Assembly (NCBI RefSeq): GCF_040939455.1
Contig: NC_134104.1
Coordinates: 7,091,501-7,155,500 of the forward strand
Origin: Microcebus murinus
Taxonomy: Eukaryota > Chordata > Mammalia > Primates > Cheirogaleidae
DNA: 64,000 nt
Direction of reading: 5' to 3'
Shown here: in pieces, positions 10,679 through 22,289 of the stretch
How positions within the stretch are numbered: position 1 is the stretch's first letter
Layout of the letters: each line of letters opens with the position of its first letter
Made by a program: the position numbers and the translations under genes
Notes under the pieces: model-generated
The model's input: only the letters and a program-made list of their open reading frames with translations
Databases searched by the model: none
Told to the model about the DNA's origin: nothing

Positions 10679-12935
10679 AGTATATCTGAAAATGCAATCA
10701 AGACACAAAGTCATGTTCTCACGTTTGTGGTTCCTCTCTCTCCCCCTGGGCACTGTCCCTGGGGACCCTCCTGCAGCCAGCTCACAGGCTGATGCTCACA
10801 TGCATGTTTTTCCTCTCTGCCAGGTGCAAACTTTGCCAACAAGGGCCAGATGCATGTTACTGCATCCTCCATGTGGTGCTTCCAGTAGTTTTATGGGAGA
10901 GCCATTCACTATGTAGGGTTTGGATAATATTTCCATGATGTTTAAAGTGTTCTGAGAACTATTGGAAACTATTAGAAATACTTTTCTTTGGAAAATGAAT
11001 ACAGACTATATTATTCCATGTAGTCAAGTGGTAACCAGTTCTCTTAAGTTCGGTGAGGACTCACCGTACAAGAAATTAAACACACAAAGACTGTCTATGT
11101 AGGTCCGAGGGAAGACTGGAAAGAGCCTTTTTCTTCTCTTAGGAACTTGTGCTAGTGAAAACATTTATTCTGGATGTTACTCTCACGCAATATTTGAATG
11201 ATGGGGAAAAAAGAATAAATTTGTGTTTCGGATAGGACAAGATGAGTGGGTCACATTCACTTCTCTAAGCCATATAAAAATTGGAACACAGTCCAGACCA
11301 CCAGTTTCTGGTATTTCTGTATTAGTACTGTCCTTCCAAGTTGCTTTATAGATCTTCAAGACCTAAGCCCTCATGCTATGAGCCATAACCACATTTCCTT
11401 TCAAGAAGCCTCAGAGTTCAGAGTTAACTTTGAATCATGCAATTCTGCAGAATGAGCTTTGACAGACACTGAGCTCTAATAGACAAATTATTTCACTTCT
11501 GTCTAGATCAGGTTTTCTAGCTACAAAATAAAGATCATTCAGAAAAAAAAAAAACCAATAAATTAGTAAGCTGTTTTTCCTGCCCCTTGCTTCTAAGAGG
11601 GTGTTGAAAATTATAATAAGCAATTTAATCATTTTATATATTTTTCAATGCCAAGCATATAGGTCACTTCAGAAAGCAGATATTCTAGCTACACCTGAAG
11701 GACTTTAAAAGATAAACAAGTAAGTTTAAGGCTAGAATAGTGACCCAGACACATCCCAGACACCCACATCTTCAAAGACTGCCCTGGATCCAGCACGGCA
11801 CACGCCCCAACATGGAGAAGTGAGCTCATGTTTCAGAAAGATCTTCAACAACTGAATTGGAAATCCTAGGTTGAAATTCTGTTTAATTCTGGGTCGAGTA
11901 GATAATCCAAATAATTCAATTAAACCAAAACACCCCAGTCCTAAGCATTCTCACTCATCAAAGTTTTACAGTAAACTCAAAGTCGACACTCTTATGATGA
12001 CGAATGAGTTTCAAAATGTTTATAGACATGTGTCCGTGGAGATGGGAACAGCTCTCCACACTTATACCTCTGTATCCATAGAGTTATCGGCATGGTTTCC
12101 ACACAAGGGGCACTTTTCAGACCCACCCGAGGGAAACGTCTACCACTGGAAATATAAAGAGAGGTTTTATCTGGGGCATGGCCTGACTTGGAGAAACCAA
12201 CCTACTCTTTCTCCGAGATAGCAGTTATCTTTAAAGTAACTTCCCAATTTTAACTCCTCTACAAAGCAGGGAATGTTTATTGCTAATTCAGAAAAGTAAA
12301 CAGATGTTAACATCAGTGAAGCCTGTGCCCAAACAGCTTGGCCAAAGATAATAGGATACTGCCAATTTATTTTACCTGGGCCTTCCTCGTTTATTTGTGG
12401 CACAAGTAAGCTATATTCAGTGTAGACAAATCTGAAAATTCAGGTAAGCTAAATTTTTGAACGAAGGAAGACAGAAAAGATGGAAGAAGGGAAGGGAGGA
12501 AAAAGGAAGGGAGAAAAACATACAGTTAAATATGTGAGTTTATGTTGCTTAACTAAAATTGGACCATCACGTACACTATTTTGTCCACTAATTTTCTTAC
12601 ATGGTGATACATCAACTGCTTTCCAAGTCAGGAACTGGGAGTGGATTGGAGATTTCTTTGGCCCCACCTCCTGCATGTCAACCACCTTGCTCACGGCCTC
12701 TTGCCACTCCTCACACATGACAAGTACATACTTGTCATGTGCAGCATGGGTCAGGGCCTCCTAAGCCACTGTTTCTGCTGCCTGCGGTGGTCTTCCTTCA
12801 GACTTCTTCCATCGAATCTTTGCAGAATTGCCCCTGCTCGGTGAGGGACTCCACTCCCACCCTCGGTGGTCTGCGCTCACACCCATTCTCCACCCTGCCC
12901 TGCTGTGTCCTCCTTCCTGATTAATTTCCTCCATA
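10679..12935. other. Non-coding with a MIR-like trace
   Basis: Around 11460-11545 the words CAAATTATTTCACTTCTGTC and AGCTACAAAATAAAGATC, followed by an A12 run, resemble a decayed MIR. The rest shows no exon or named repeat. Confidence 0.45.
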
Positions 12936-12939
12936 GCAC

Positions 12940-13115
12940 GTGTCACCTTCTAACACGCCGCATAAATCAGGTGTTGGTTTTGTCTGTTTTCTGTCTCCTG
13001 CCATAGGAGGTAAGCTCCTGGGGCAGGGCTTCCTGTTAGTTTTGTTCCCTGATGTATCCCTGGCATCACAAACGTAGCCGTGCTCATAGTAGGTGCTCCA
13101 CAGGGTTGGATAAAT
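12940..13115 (+). repeat. L2 LINE 3' end
   Basis: The order GTAAGCTCCTGGGGCAGGGC, TTGTTCCCTGATGTATCCCT, GGCATCAC and TAGTAGGTGCTCCACAGGGT followed by an AATAAA-like end is the well-known 3' end of LINE-2 in sense orientation. It is old and non-functional. Confidence 0.7.
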
Positions 13116-13142
13116 ATAGAATGTCTCTGTGACGGCCACAAT

Positions 13143-13430
13143 GTGAGTAGCTCTAAAACATATTTAGTATGTGTTTATTATATCCTTTATTTTGGACATT
13201 TGAGTTGTTTTCCCTTATTTGTTGCTTGAAACAGTACTGTCATCCTGCACACACCGTATCAGAATGCCTTTTTAGCATAAAGCATCATAAATGTAATTTG
13301 CTGGGAAAAGGGTAGACACTTTTTAAAAGCTTTTGTTGCATTTCACCAAATCACCCTTCAAAAACACGGTGCCCTTATTACATTCCACCATTTCCCAGTG
13401 AAAGGGCGATCTCTAATCCATTGATCCGTT
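13143..13430 (-). repeat. Old L1 ORF2/3' fragment
   Basis: Words such as TTGCTGGGAAAAGGGTAGAC, TTGTTGCATTTCACCAAATC and ACATTCCACCATTTCCCAGT parallel the antisense of the ORF2 3' region of ancient L1s (the block normally reading 'attgctgggtcaaagggtatg ... attgccaaattgccctc'). It is diverged and carries no open frame. Confidence 0.5.
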
Positions 13431-13609
13431 GGCCATGTGATGAGCAGTGTGATTGGATGTGAGGGCACTCAGAGAAGCTGGGCCAGGTCTTCCTCAGATG
13501 CCAAAACCTGTGCCCGCTTGAGCCACTCGGCCACACGGACTGGACCGGTCACCAGGGAGGAATCAATGTCAGACTTTGGGTGAAAACGTTACCATGGTGG
13601 AACTCACAT

Positions 13610-13830
13610 GCTACAAGTTTTCATGAATGATGTCTCCGTCATTAAGCCACGTGGTTCTCGCAAGAGCCCAGTAAGGGAGGGCACACGCCGTTGTCCCGTT
13701 TTGTCGACAGTGAACTGAAAGCCAGGTTCTCGGGTAGGTTGTACGAGGCAACCAGGATCTGTAATCAGGGTCTGAGACTCTGGCCCCGAGTTCTGGATGT
13801 CTGGTCTCGAACTCTTCCCACCTCTGCTCT
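13610..13830 (-). repeat. Probable MIR, antisense
   Basis: AAGAGCCCAGTAAGGGAGGG, GACAGTGAACTGAAAGCCAG and the later TCTGAGACTCTGGCCCCGAG follow the reversed MIR order (small deletion relative to consensus). Confidence 0.45.
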
Positions 13831-13859
13831 TTAAGCAGTTCCAGACTTGATCAAGATCT

Positions 13860-13995
13860 GCTCTTCCATTAATGTTCTCTGGCTGCAAGTGTGCAAGATG
13901 TGTTCTTTTGAAGAGATTTTTAAGAAACCACAGTTTGCAGTAGCATGTTACCTTCTTGAAATACTGTTACAATTTTTAGACTTGAGAGCAGGGGG

Positions 13996-14026
<31 letters not shown>

Positions 14027-16020
14027 GAAAGGAATAGTCCAGCTAAGGGCAGTTTCCTTAACAATAGCTTTTCCAGTCTAACTTGGCTGCATTTCAGGGC
14101 AAAAACTGTTTTTTCTCTCTGGGTTCACAAACTAATAATAGTTTCACATGTGCAAGAATATCATTAAAGCGATGTCACGATTGCTACTGAGATGATACAC
14201 GAAGGATAAAAACCTTACCCCTCCCGCAGTCCCCCGCCCCCACCCAGGAGAAACAGCACGGCGTCTCTCTGCAGACCGGGCCATCCCTCCCTTTCTTACC
14301 TGATCTCCCCTTAAAACTTGAGAAAGCTGTGCTCGTTAGAGGGCTGAAGGCTTTTACTTCTTAACAGAAGGAGGGAAATGTCTGCAATTTTTGTTAGGTG
14401 AGGTTTTGACCTTTCTTATTTTAAAACATTGAAAAATGTTTTCTTGTCAAAGGGGGATATTTAAAACTTCTGTCTGTATTCTAAACCTCAGCCAAGAAAC
14501 AGCAAAGGGAGATGGTAATCAACATCATCAACTGCAAATTATGCACAAACTAAAAGAAAAGGAAATCTCTCTCCCTGGCTATGCTTTGATTTTTGAACGG
14601 TATGATTTCACAAAGATCATAGCTTCCGACACCTCCAGTAGCCTGTGCTGTGGCGTCACCCCACTTTGCAGATGGAAACACCGAGGCTCAGAGGGAAATA
14701 CCTTTTATCCGCCCGATGCAGGAGGTCTGTGGATCCTGGTCTGCTACTCCATCCTGCACTGGGGCCCTTTCTAGAGCAGCTGCAGAACAGTGACACATTA
14801 GCGGCGTTCTTTAAAAGAAATGCAATGCAATGGGAACAACTCTCGAAAGGCACCCTACCGTGGCCTGTCTGGAACAGAATTGTCCATGACCAGCCAAGGC
14901 TCCAGAGCCCATTTGGTAACCCCTCTAATGAAAGACAACAGAGGCCACAGGTGCCAGGCCGGTGTCAGCAGCCTAACATGCTAAGACACACAACGCTCTG
15001 GGACAACCTCGCCGCCCCCCCAGATACTGATTTGACAATCTCTGGTGCCCCCCACCCCACTTTCTTTCCATCCTCCCACATGGGTGCTTGTTCAGAGTCC
15101 CCCAGGTGATTTCAAAGGGCAGCCAGGATAGAGGACCCACAATAGCAAGTGCACACAGCCCCCAGTTAAAGGTTCCCTTTAATGACAGTCGTGTGATAGG
15201 AACCTTGTGATGTCACTTGCTCTTTCCTCCTGCAGCACACAGGGACTGCGTCCCACTGGGTCCTAGGTGCCATGGCGACTTTGGGGAAACAGGTGCAAAA
15301 GACCTTTCACCCTGGCGGGTGGCGCAGAACACGACAGCTGTAGTGGCGAGACTGTCCCTGTGATGGGCACGTGTGACTGTCAGGTCTGCACAGGACTCTG
15401 GTTGAGCCAAGGCTGCCAAGGCGGACACTTCCTGGTGGGCGTGGGCCATCCGAGGTGGCTGGGGGGACAGAGGAGCAGAGGGCAGTGTGACAGTGGAGTG
15501 CCAGCCCAGGGAGAGAGGGTCAGGAGGGGTCTGTCTAGGGGGGATGAGCACAGGCCACAAGGGACAGGGACACCAGGGTCAGGACCTTGGACATCCTCCC
15601 AGAGGCGAAGCAAGACAAGGCAGTGGAAGGGACGACTCTGCTTCTGGAAGAAAAGCGTGGTGTGGTGCGTGGCTCCTACCGCCATGGGCAGCGCCGACCA
15701 CAGCCACCCCCACCCCACCCCACCCCGCACCCCCCACCCCCGCCTTCAGGAGTCACTGTCCTCACACCTCTCCCGCCCCCATCTGCCTCCCTGCTAGACC
15801 ACGCCTTGGCTGGGGACAGGGGTCCAAACCCCAATCGGGGGTGGTCTGCAAGGTGACCGTAGAGGGGCTTTTGCTTAGAGCTGCCTTCGAAAGAGTTTTG
15901 GAAGCCAAAGCAGTCTTGTAAAGTAGAGAGAGCCCAGTTCCACCCAAACACTGCCACTCCCAGCGTCGGGACATCGTTTCAGTCCCTTAGGAAGAGCTTT
16001 CACCTTGTTTGTCCCTGCAG
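13860..16020. other. Non-coding, GC-rising, with a GA tandem run
   Basis: A (GA)n microsatellite lies at about 13993-14030. A short antisense MIR piece (TTTGCAGATGGAAACACCGA) lies near 14662-14700. GC rises from about 14.6 kb. At 15704-15743 there is a run of C-tracts (see G-quadruplex entry). Frames of 144-176 codons on both strands here overlap each other and show no domain. They are the expected by-product of high GC. Confidence 0.5.
15704..15743 (-). other. Potential G-quadruplex/i-motif tract
   Basis: The plus strand carries at least six C-tracts of four to six bases separated by single A or short GCA spacers. The minus strand therefore satisfies the canonical four-tract G-quadruplex rule with very short loops. 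Function is not implied by sequence alone. Confidence 0.6.
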
Positions 16021-16079
16021 GCGGAGCTCCAGCCCCCACACCCACCAGCTGCCCTCCTGACTCTGGGCAGGAGCCGCTG

Positions 16080-16320
16080 CCCCTGGCCCTCCGGGGGGCA
16101 GTGCCACAGCCCCCAGCGCCCGGCTGCAGGCGCTCCCCTCCTCCCTCCCCCTGCAGCTCCAGGGCCGATTCCCAGGCAAATGGCGAGCTCCAGGCACGGT
16201 GTCAGCTCGCCGCCTCGTTTTGGGCAGTGATGCGTCTGTCAGCGTGGGGTTCCCGCGGCCTCTGGGGCCCGGGTTTATTCTCTCCGAAGGCCGTCAGCTT
16301 ATCTGCTCCCCTCACAGACG
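16080..16320. promoter_or_regulatory. Weak CpG cluster
   Basis: By eye there are 18 CpG dinucleotides in 240 bp at roughly 65% GC, an observed/expected ratio near 0.7. CpG density falls on both sides. This could be a small CpG island or simply a GC-rich isochore patch that escaped CpG decay. No TATA box, known gene or strong splice signal marks it as a promoter. Confidence 0.35.
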
Positions 16321-18330
16321 CTGGCTCCTGCCAGAGGGACCCTGAGCGTCCTGCAGGGCCTCCATGAGTCCATTGACCTCCAAGCCCACATCCGGCCCTC
16401 GGGTCTCCTTCGGGAATCAGGGGTGAGGACTCTGTCCTCCTCGCCAGACCTGTCTCCAGGCTCACCTGGAGACCCAAGAAAGGTGGCCTCTGCGCCTTCA
16501 CGGCCCACGAGAAAGTGCGTGTCCCACACCCAGGACGTGCCAGGCGCCACCTAGCACAGGCACAACCGGCCCCCACCGCCAGGGGGGCGAGAAGCAGCCG
16601 GCCCACACCAGCCTAATCATCCCAGGTGAGAACAGGTGTGTGTGACATGGCGGGACATTGCCAAGGGCTTCCAAAGTACCAGCAATTGCCAGGGGCCAAC
16701 AGATGTTGATCAGACCTTTGTGACAAAGCATCTGATTTGGGGGTTGGGATTTCACCTGGGAATACCCGAGAAAATGCAAGATTCTACAATAAGGCTTTGC
16801 CTCGAATTTCCAACTTTGCAAAATAAGGAACTGAACCGGAGCATCACTGTGGGGCAGGTTCTGCTTCGGCAGATCTGGGCTGGGGCCCGGGATCCTGCAT
16901 TTCTAACAAACACCCCGGCGATCCTGACGGTGCTAGGTTGTAACTGCCTCGTATTTGCTGAGTGACTCATGTTCCTCTGTATGAGTTCAGACAGACACCA
17001 AAGAAGGATGAATAAATAAGCTTCCAGAACACGGCTGGCCAGACCGTCCCCTGATATGTTTGTTTTGCGGAATGGTTAGGCAAGAATTATAAAGCTTCCT
17101 GAAGTTAAAAACTGATGGAGAGTGACAGGGTTTTCATTACACCGTAATTTAACAGACCATGTTAGAATTCCAGAGGGCAGGGTGTTGGGCAGAATCAGTA
17201 AAAGGCAAGAGAAGGGAAGAGCCCGGAATTGAGCACGGCTCGTTTGTGTCTATTTTTGACCCTGCTCTGGGTTATGTCTATAGCATCTCTCTGCCAAAGT
17301 GGATCATGGCAGCTTGGAAGAGGTTATTTATTGAAGTATTTTAGAAGTAAATTCTACCTGTTTCAATCTTTTTAAAATAAACATCTTCGAATGGAAGGAC
17401 CAAGGAAATGTCAGCTGCTGCCCTAGGAATATAATCCAAGAACTCAAGGTAGCGCTTGTTTGACAGAAATGTCAAAAAGCATCAATTTCGAATAAGGAAG
17501 GCCAGGCGGCGGTGCAGAGGAATGGAAAGGACCCCCGACCCCACCACGCTGCGGGTGAAAGACGGCACGTGTCGCCACTTATACAAGAAGTGCTGGGCAA
17601 ATAGGTGCTGTTTGCAAATAGGTGCTGGCCAAAGCAATCAATATTTCCCTGCAAAAAAGGGGGGCAAATTTAAAGGAACATGCAGGAATGTAATGGAAAA
17701 CTATGAAAGAAACCAGAGGAGTGGCAAAGAAAGCTTATATTCTTAAAATTTCTCACTCTACTGCACAGTGATTTCTTCTTAAAAAAAAAAATCCTCAATA
17801 AAAATGCTGTGGATTCATTGCCAGGATCGACAATGGGCAAACGGGGGGGGGGGGCGCCTTAGCCCTTTTTTCCTAGCTTGTCTCCCCATCTTAACCCAGC
17901 CTTCTGTCTGTACCATGGCCTCCACCCAGGTCCCTCACTTATACTAGAGTGTAAAATGACCTAGCAAAGACCTGAATGAGCAGCCCACATGTACTCCAAA
18001 TTTCCCAACCTACTTAAAGCTACCAGATTTTTTTTTTTACAGCTACATTTTCAAGACTGATACAGAAGAAATATGGGCAAATACTGATATCCATTACACC
18101 TGTAGTCAGAGCCTGGGAATTCTGTGTACTTTCCTGACTTTTTGAAATGTTTTATATTAATAATAGCTATTAAAACATGAAGTAGATGACTGTATTTTCA
18201 ACAAGGACCACATCAGTGCTGCTTCTACAGAAGAATTGGCACCTGCATCTCTTCTGCCCTGTCACCTGTGCCACCCTGGGGCACTCTCTCTGACACACAG
18301 CGACTCAACACCCTGCCTGCACGCGAGCAC
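16321..18330. other. Non-coding, with a MER5-like trace
   Basis: The segment at about 16868-16952 (GGGCCCGGATCCTGCATTTC with gaps, then CTAACAAACACCCC) resembles the middle of MER5A in sense orientation. A 12-base G-run lies at 17843-17854. A 14-bp word (GCAAATAGGTGCTG) is repeated at 17597-17610 and 17614-17627. No exon is recognised. Confidence 0.4.
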
Positions 18331-18339
18331 CTTCTGACG

Positions 18340-18476
18340 AGCTTTGAAAACATATCCAGGCATTCCCCTCACCCTAATCTGATCAAATCAGGATTACTGT
18401 AGGAACAGCCTCTGCATCGTAGGTTTCAAAGGTTCCCCCCAGGGTTTTATGGGGCAGCCAGAGTTGAGAACCATTG
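18340..18476 (-). repeat. MER5-type fragment, antisense
   Basis: On the minus strand it begins with a CCAATGGTTCTCAACTCTGG-like end and continues through GGCTGCCCCATAAAACCCTG and a TCAGATTAGGGTGAGGGGAA block, as in MER5/Charlie-derived elements. The distal end is lost. A younger hAT element abuts it directly. Confidence 0.5.
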
Positions 18477-18484
18477 GTTTAAGG

Positions 18485-18678
18485 CAGGGGCCCTCAAACT
18501 TTTTAAACAGGGGGCCAGTTCACTGTCCCTCAGACCGTTGGAGGGCCAGACTATAGTTTAAAAAAAAAAACTATGAACAAATTCCTATGCACACTGCACA
18601 TCTCTTATTTTAAAGTAAAAAAACAAACAGGCAAAAACACCTGCATGTGGCCCGTGGGCCGTAGTTCGAGGACGCCTG
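18485..18678 (-). mobile_element. Non-autonomous hAT (MITE-like) element A, 194 bp
   Basis: The ends are CAGGGGCCCTCAAACT and, reading inward on the other strand, CAGGCGTCCTCGAACT (13 of 16 matching). It is flanked by the perfect 8-bp direct repeat GTTTAAGG at 18477-18484 and 18679-18686. TSD length and CAGGGGTCC-type termini identify the hAT superfamily. It has no coding capacity. Its A/T-rich core contains TTTAAAATAAGAGATGTGCA (minus strand). Orientation is given so that it matches the related copy at 26921-27130. I could not name the family. Confidence 0.88.
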
Positions 18679-18686
18679 GTTTAAGG

Positions 18687-20374
18687 AATAATTACAAGGA
18701 CACTGTGAAGAAAAGGTACCTGCAAACTCCCGAGTGTTAAAGCTACCAACGTGCAAACTGTTATCTTTTTCGTATTGCCGAGAACCAGGTGAGAGTCATG
18801 TGATGTGTGTTCCCACCCTCATCCCACACCTACCACCCTCAACCCTCCTCCAGCCCACCGCACCACTGCCTCCAGCGCCCTCTCCCCCACCGCTGGGAAC
18901 AGCGGCGGCAATGAGACTTAGCACATGCACAGCCCTGGCATTCAATGATCAGCTTATGTTTCTGGGTGTCCAAACCTTCAGTGTTTACATGAAGGGTCCT
19001 GGAGAGAGCTTGGTAGCTGGAAGTTCACAGAGTTGTGAGCGGGACCCCCAAAGGTATTCCTAGGTTTGACTGGGGCTCAGAAACCCTGGAAATGTCCCTT
19101 CCTACCCAAACAGCCTACAAGTAATTAATCAACAAATCCCCCTTTACACAAATTAAAACATGCATTAAAGTTCTTTCTATTTTGCAACTTGGAGGGACAC
19201 ATTTCTATGCAGTGCAGAATAATCCTTGGTTTTCCAGCTAGTCTGAACTGTTCATAGGTGTGAGGCCAAATTTTGATCCATATGAGAAAGTTATTTTTGC
19301 TACAACTAAAACAACACCCTGTACGGGGCAGGGGAGAGTATTTTTCTATGTGTGTCTATGTACGTATCCTTGTCTGTGTGTCTGAGTGTATCTATATGTG
19401 TGTCTGAGTGTTTCTATATGTGTGGCCGTGTGTGCATGTATGTGTTTGTATAAGTTGCACCAACTTGCTTTTGCAGAACTCGTTCCCCTTTTAATCCACC
19501 CACATGGCTGCTGAGAGGTCCGCCTGTGAAACTGTTCTAGAAAAACAAAAAGGAGGAAAGCCTTCTCCTGTGGACCTCCCACTCCTGTCATTTCCTCTGT
19601 CACTCACCTTGCTGGGCTACCTGAGCGTTATTTACTTAGATTCAGGAGAGCAGGGGATAGCTTCAGGATTCCTTGTGTTTAACCTCAGGAAGAAATTTCT
19701 AGAATTCATTAACAGAATTTCAACGTACAGTATTTTGCAGGAAACATTTTAATAACGTCGTCCCCACGTGTCCTCTCGCTATATTTGATTTTGTAAAGCT
19801 TTTGGAAAAAAGGCTCAGCAGGTTCCAGCTTCACGGGGGGCTTGTTTTGTCCTCTGGCTTGTGTGCTCATGTGCAGGGAAGGGAGGCATGGCTGCAGTCC
19901 GTATTCTTCTGAGCTGCACCGACGCGGTTTGCTTCCCGTGCATGGCGGACATGCAGGGTTAAACCTTCTGACACGCAGAGCTGCCATGTTTGATTCCTTT
20001 GTGCGTGATTCACACTTGCCTGGTTCTTTTCAACTCCCAGAAACCAGGATTCCCTGGATGTGTTTCACACATAGAAGGTTTGAGTCAAACCATGAGTGGG
20101 TTTTTCTGTACAGACTCGTACATCTTGCCAAGTGAGTCAAAGACAGGTCGGGCTTCTCAGAGACATGTCTTCTAGGACCACGGGAGGGCTCCGAAAGCAG
20201 AAGTTTTATATGGCACAGGTTAAGATAGATCGCGAGCTCGTTGCCCTAGACACGAGAATTGGCTGTAAAGCCCTTTTGAGAAATAAGAATGTTTTGCAAG
20301 CTGATTTGTCTGAATTAAAAAGCAAAGAAAACAAATGAATTCCTGCAAGCTAGCTCACGGTTCTGAGTTCCGCT
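18687..20374. other. Non-coding with a T/G-rich degenerate tandem tract
   Basis: At about 19345-19450 there is a degenerate TGTGTG-rich tract in which a unit like TGTGTCTGAGTGTTTCTATA appears about twice. The 85-codon frame across it (H/T-rich) is low complexity and not a gene. No other repeat or exon is recognised. Confidence 0.5.
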
Positions 20375-20715
20375 CAAGCCCTAACCACCGGTGCCTATGA
20401 ACGTGGCCTTATTTGAAAATAGGGTTTTTGCAGATGCAGCCAGGCTAAGATGAGGTCGTTAAGGTGGCCCTAATCCAGTATGATTTGTGTCCTTGTAAGA
20501 AAATAGAAGACGATGTGATGCCAGGAGGGACGAACACCGCGTGAAGACGGTGGCAGAGACTGGAGTGATGTGTCTATAAACACATCAAGAAATGTCAAGG
20601 GTTGCCAGAAACATCAGAAGCTCATGCAAAGGCGTGGAACAGAGCCTCCCCTGGAGCCTTCGGAGGGAGCGTGGCCCTGGCGACCCCCGGACGTGGGGCC
20701 TCTGGCCTTCCCCGC
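20375..20715 (+). repeat. MLT1-type LTR remnant
   Basis: Sense-orientation MLT1 order: CGTGGCCTTATTTGAAAATA, GGGTTTTTGCAGATGCAGCC, TAAGATGAGGTCGTTAAG, CCCTAATCCAGTATGATTTG, GTCCTTGTAAGAAAATAGAA, and later AGCCTCCCCTGGAGCCTTCG with GGAGGGAGCGTGGCCCTG. Both ends are degraded, so no TSD can be placed. It is a solitary LTR fossil without promoter evidence. Confidence 0.65.
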
Positions 20716-22285
20716 GGGGTCAGCAGGCCCTGAGCAAAACTGCGGGCCACACCCATGCGTTTGCCAGCCCTGCCGTGCCCCCTGCCCTGTGCCGTCTCTT
20801 ACGGCCCACGCCCAGGAACCCAACACGCGTGTTCTAGTGAGCTGCGTGCTCGTCGCACATGGAGCCTTGTCTCTCACCACGAAATGGAAGGCCCCTCTGT
20901 CTTCTGTTGAAATAAGTGGTAGGGAATTGCAGGTGCGAACACAAAACTTACGGCGTCCAGAGGTAGAACGCCACCTCTCTAGACCTGCACTCCACGGAGC
21001 CCGCATCTGGAGGAAGTGGTAGAACAACTTGCCAATTTAAGGTACCCCGATCACTGCGGTTTGCATCTGACTCTGGGGTCACCTCTGGTTTGAGGTCTCA
21101 ACTCCTATGAACTCCCCAGAGGTGTGACATGATGGCTCGGCCAGCAGTGACGGCCTCAGGACCCGCTCCGTCTGCTGCACGGCCACCGCACAGCCCGGCC
21201 CCTCGTCTGAACTGCGCATGCCTGCTGGTGCACACCCGCCTGTCACTCCCACTTCCCATTCCAGGACGTGGGCTCTCGCGGCTTATAGACAGGTTCCACT
21301 GGGCAAACGAGGCGCAGCTGTCTCTGCATGGTGACACCTAGACTCGCCTATGGGTTTGTATCTCCTGCCCCACCAGGTTTCCAGCTTCAAGGAGGCGGCT
21401 AGACGTGGACTCATTCTTTCTACTCACCCCACCGAGTTCTCCCCACCCTCCTCCCATCCACCTGGTAGGGTCTTAACTCATACTGGTGAAAAAACTGCTG
21501 TTATATCACACTGTCTTTCCAAATCTGGGATTTATAAGCTTTATGCTGTTAGCCTCACTGGGCTTTGTGCATGATATCCACAGCTAAGCTTTAAAGAACT
21601 TAAAACCAAATCTGTCTGGCTCTTGCACTCCAAAGCCCTGGCTTCCAAGACTGTTTCGGACGTCAGAGCCAAGAATGTCACTATTGGTTTCAGCAGGATT
21701 CTTTTTCTCCTGGGCCAACTAGCTTCAGCCTGTGGCTTGAATGGCAGAGACTAACGGGGAAAGAATCAGAATGCTGTGGAAGCATCAGGAGAAGGGAGAG
21801 AGGAAGGTATTGGGGAGGAGTCAAAAAGGTTTACCGGCACCCCAAACTGCACCCTGTAGCAAGGCCGCCTGTGCCACCCGCACTGTCCCTTCCTCATCAA
21901 CTCACCTGAGCCCAGAAAAGCCAACCCTGGCTTTTATCAGCATGTCAGAGAGAGGAGACAGCTGGGAACTGCCTGTGTCACAGTAGCTAGGACCCCACAC
22001 CGTGTCATCCCACCTTTGCTGCTCTGGCCCCAGGTGTCCAGCTGCGGCAGCACGAGATGAAGCCGTGGTCTGGCCGGCCCGGCAGACGGCCCCAGCCCCA
22101 CGCAGCTTCACAGGGCCAGCTGCCCAGGTGGCCGCTGTTTATAGCCAAACAGGTGAAACATTCTAACCTTCCTCTGATCTTGTCTTCCTTTGCCTTAACA
22201 CGGTTCACCTCACTTTCCTTCTGCATCCTGCAGAAAGAAAAAGGAAGCCGTATCCAAACCATCAAGGCATGCAGTGAAGCACTCG
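20716..22285. other. GC-rich non-coding segment
   Basis: CpGs are frequent between 20640 and 21300 but not dense enough by eye for a clear island. Frames up to 150 codons occur on both strands and none is recognisable. Confidence 0.45.
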
Positions 22286-22289
22286 AAGT

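Noticed and set aside
13993..14030. GA-rich tract as a regulatory GAGA element
   Set aside because: It is a simple dinucleotide repeat; nothing else supports a regulatory role.
15267..15921. Overlapping frames of 144-176 codons near 15.5 kb
   Set aside because: Several frames on both strands are open at once in GC-rich DNA, which is a composition effect.
18215..18245. Possible small nuclear RNA-like sequence (GTGCTGCTTCTACAGAAGAA)
   Set aside because: Only a few words resemble U6; the continuation does not match.
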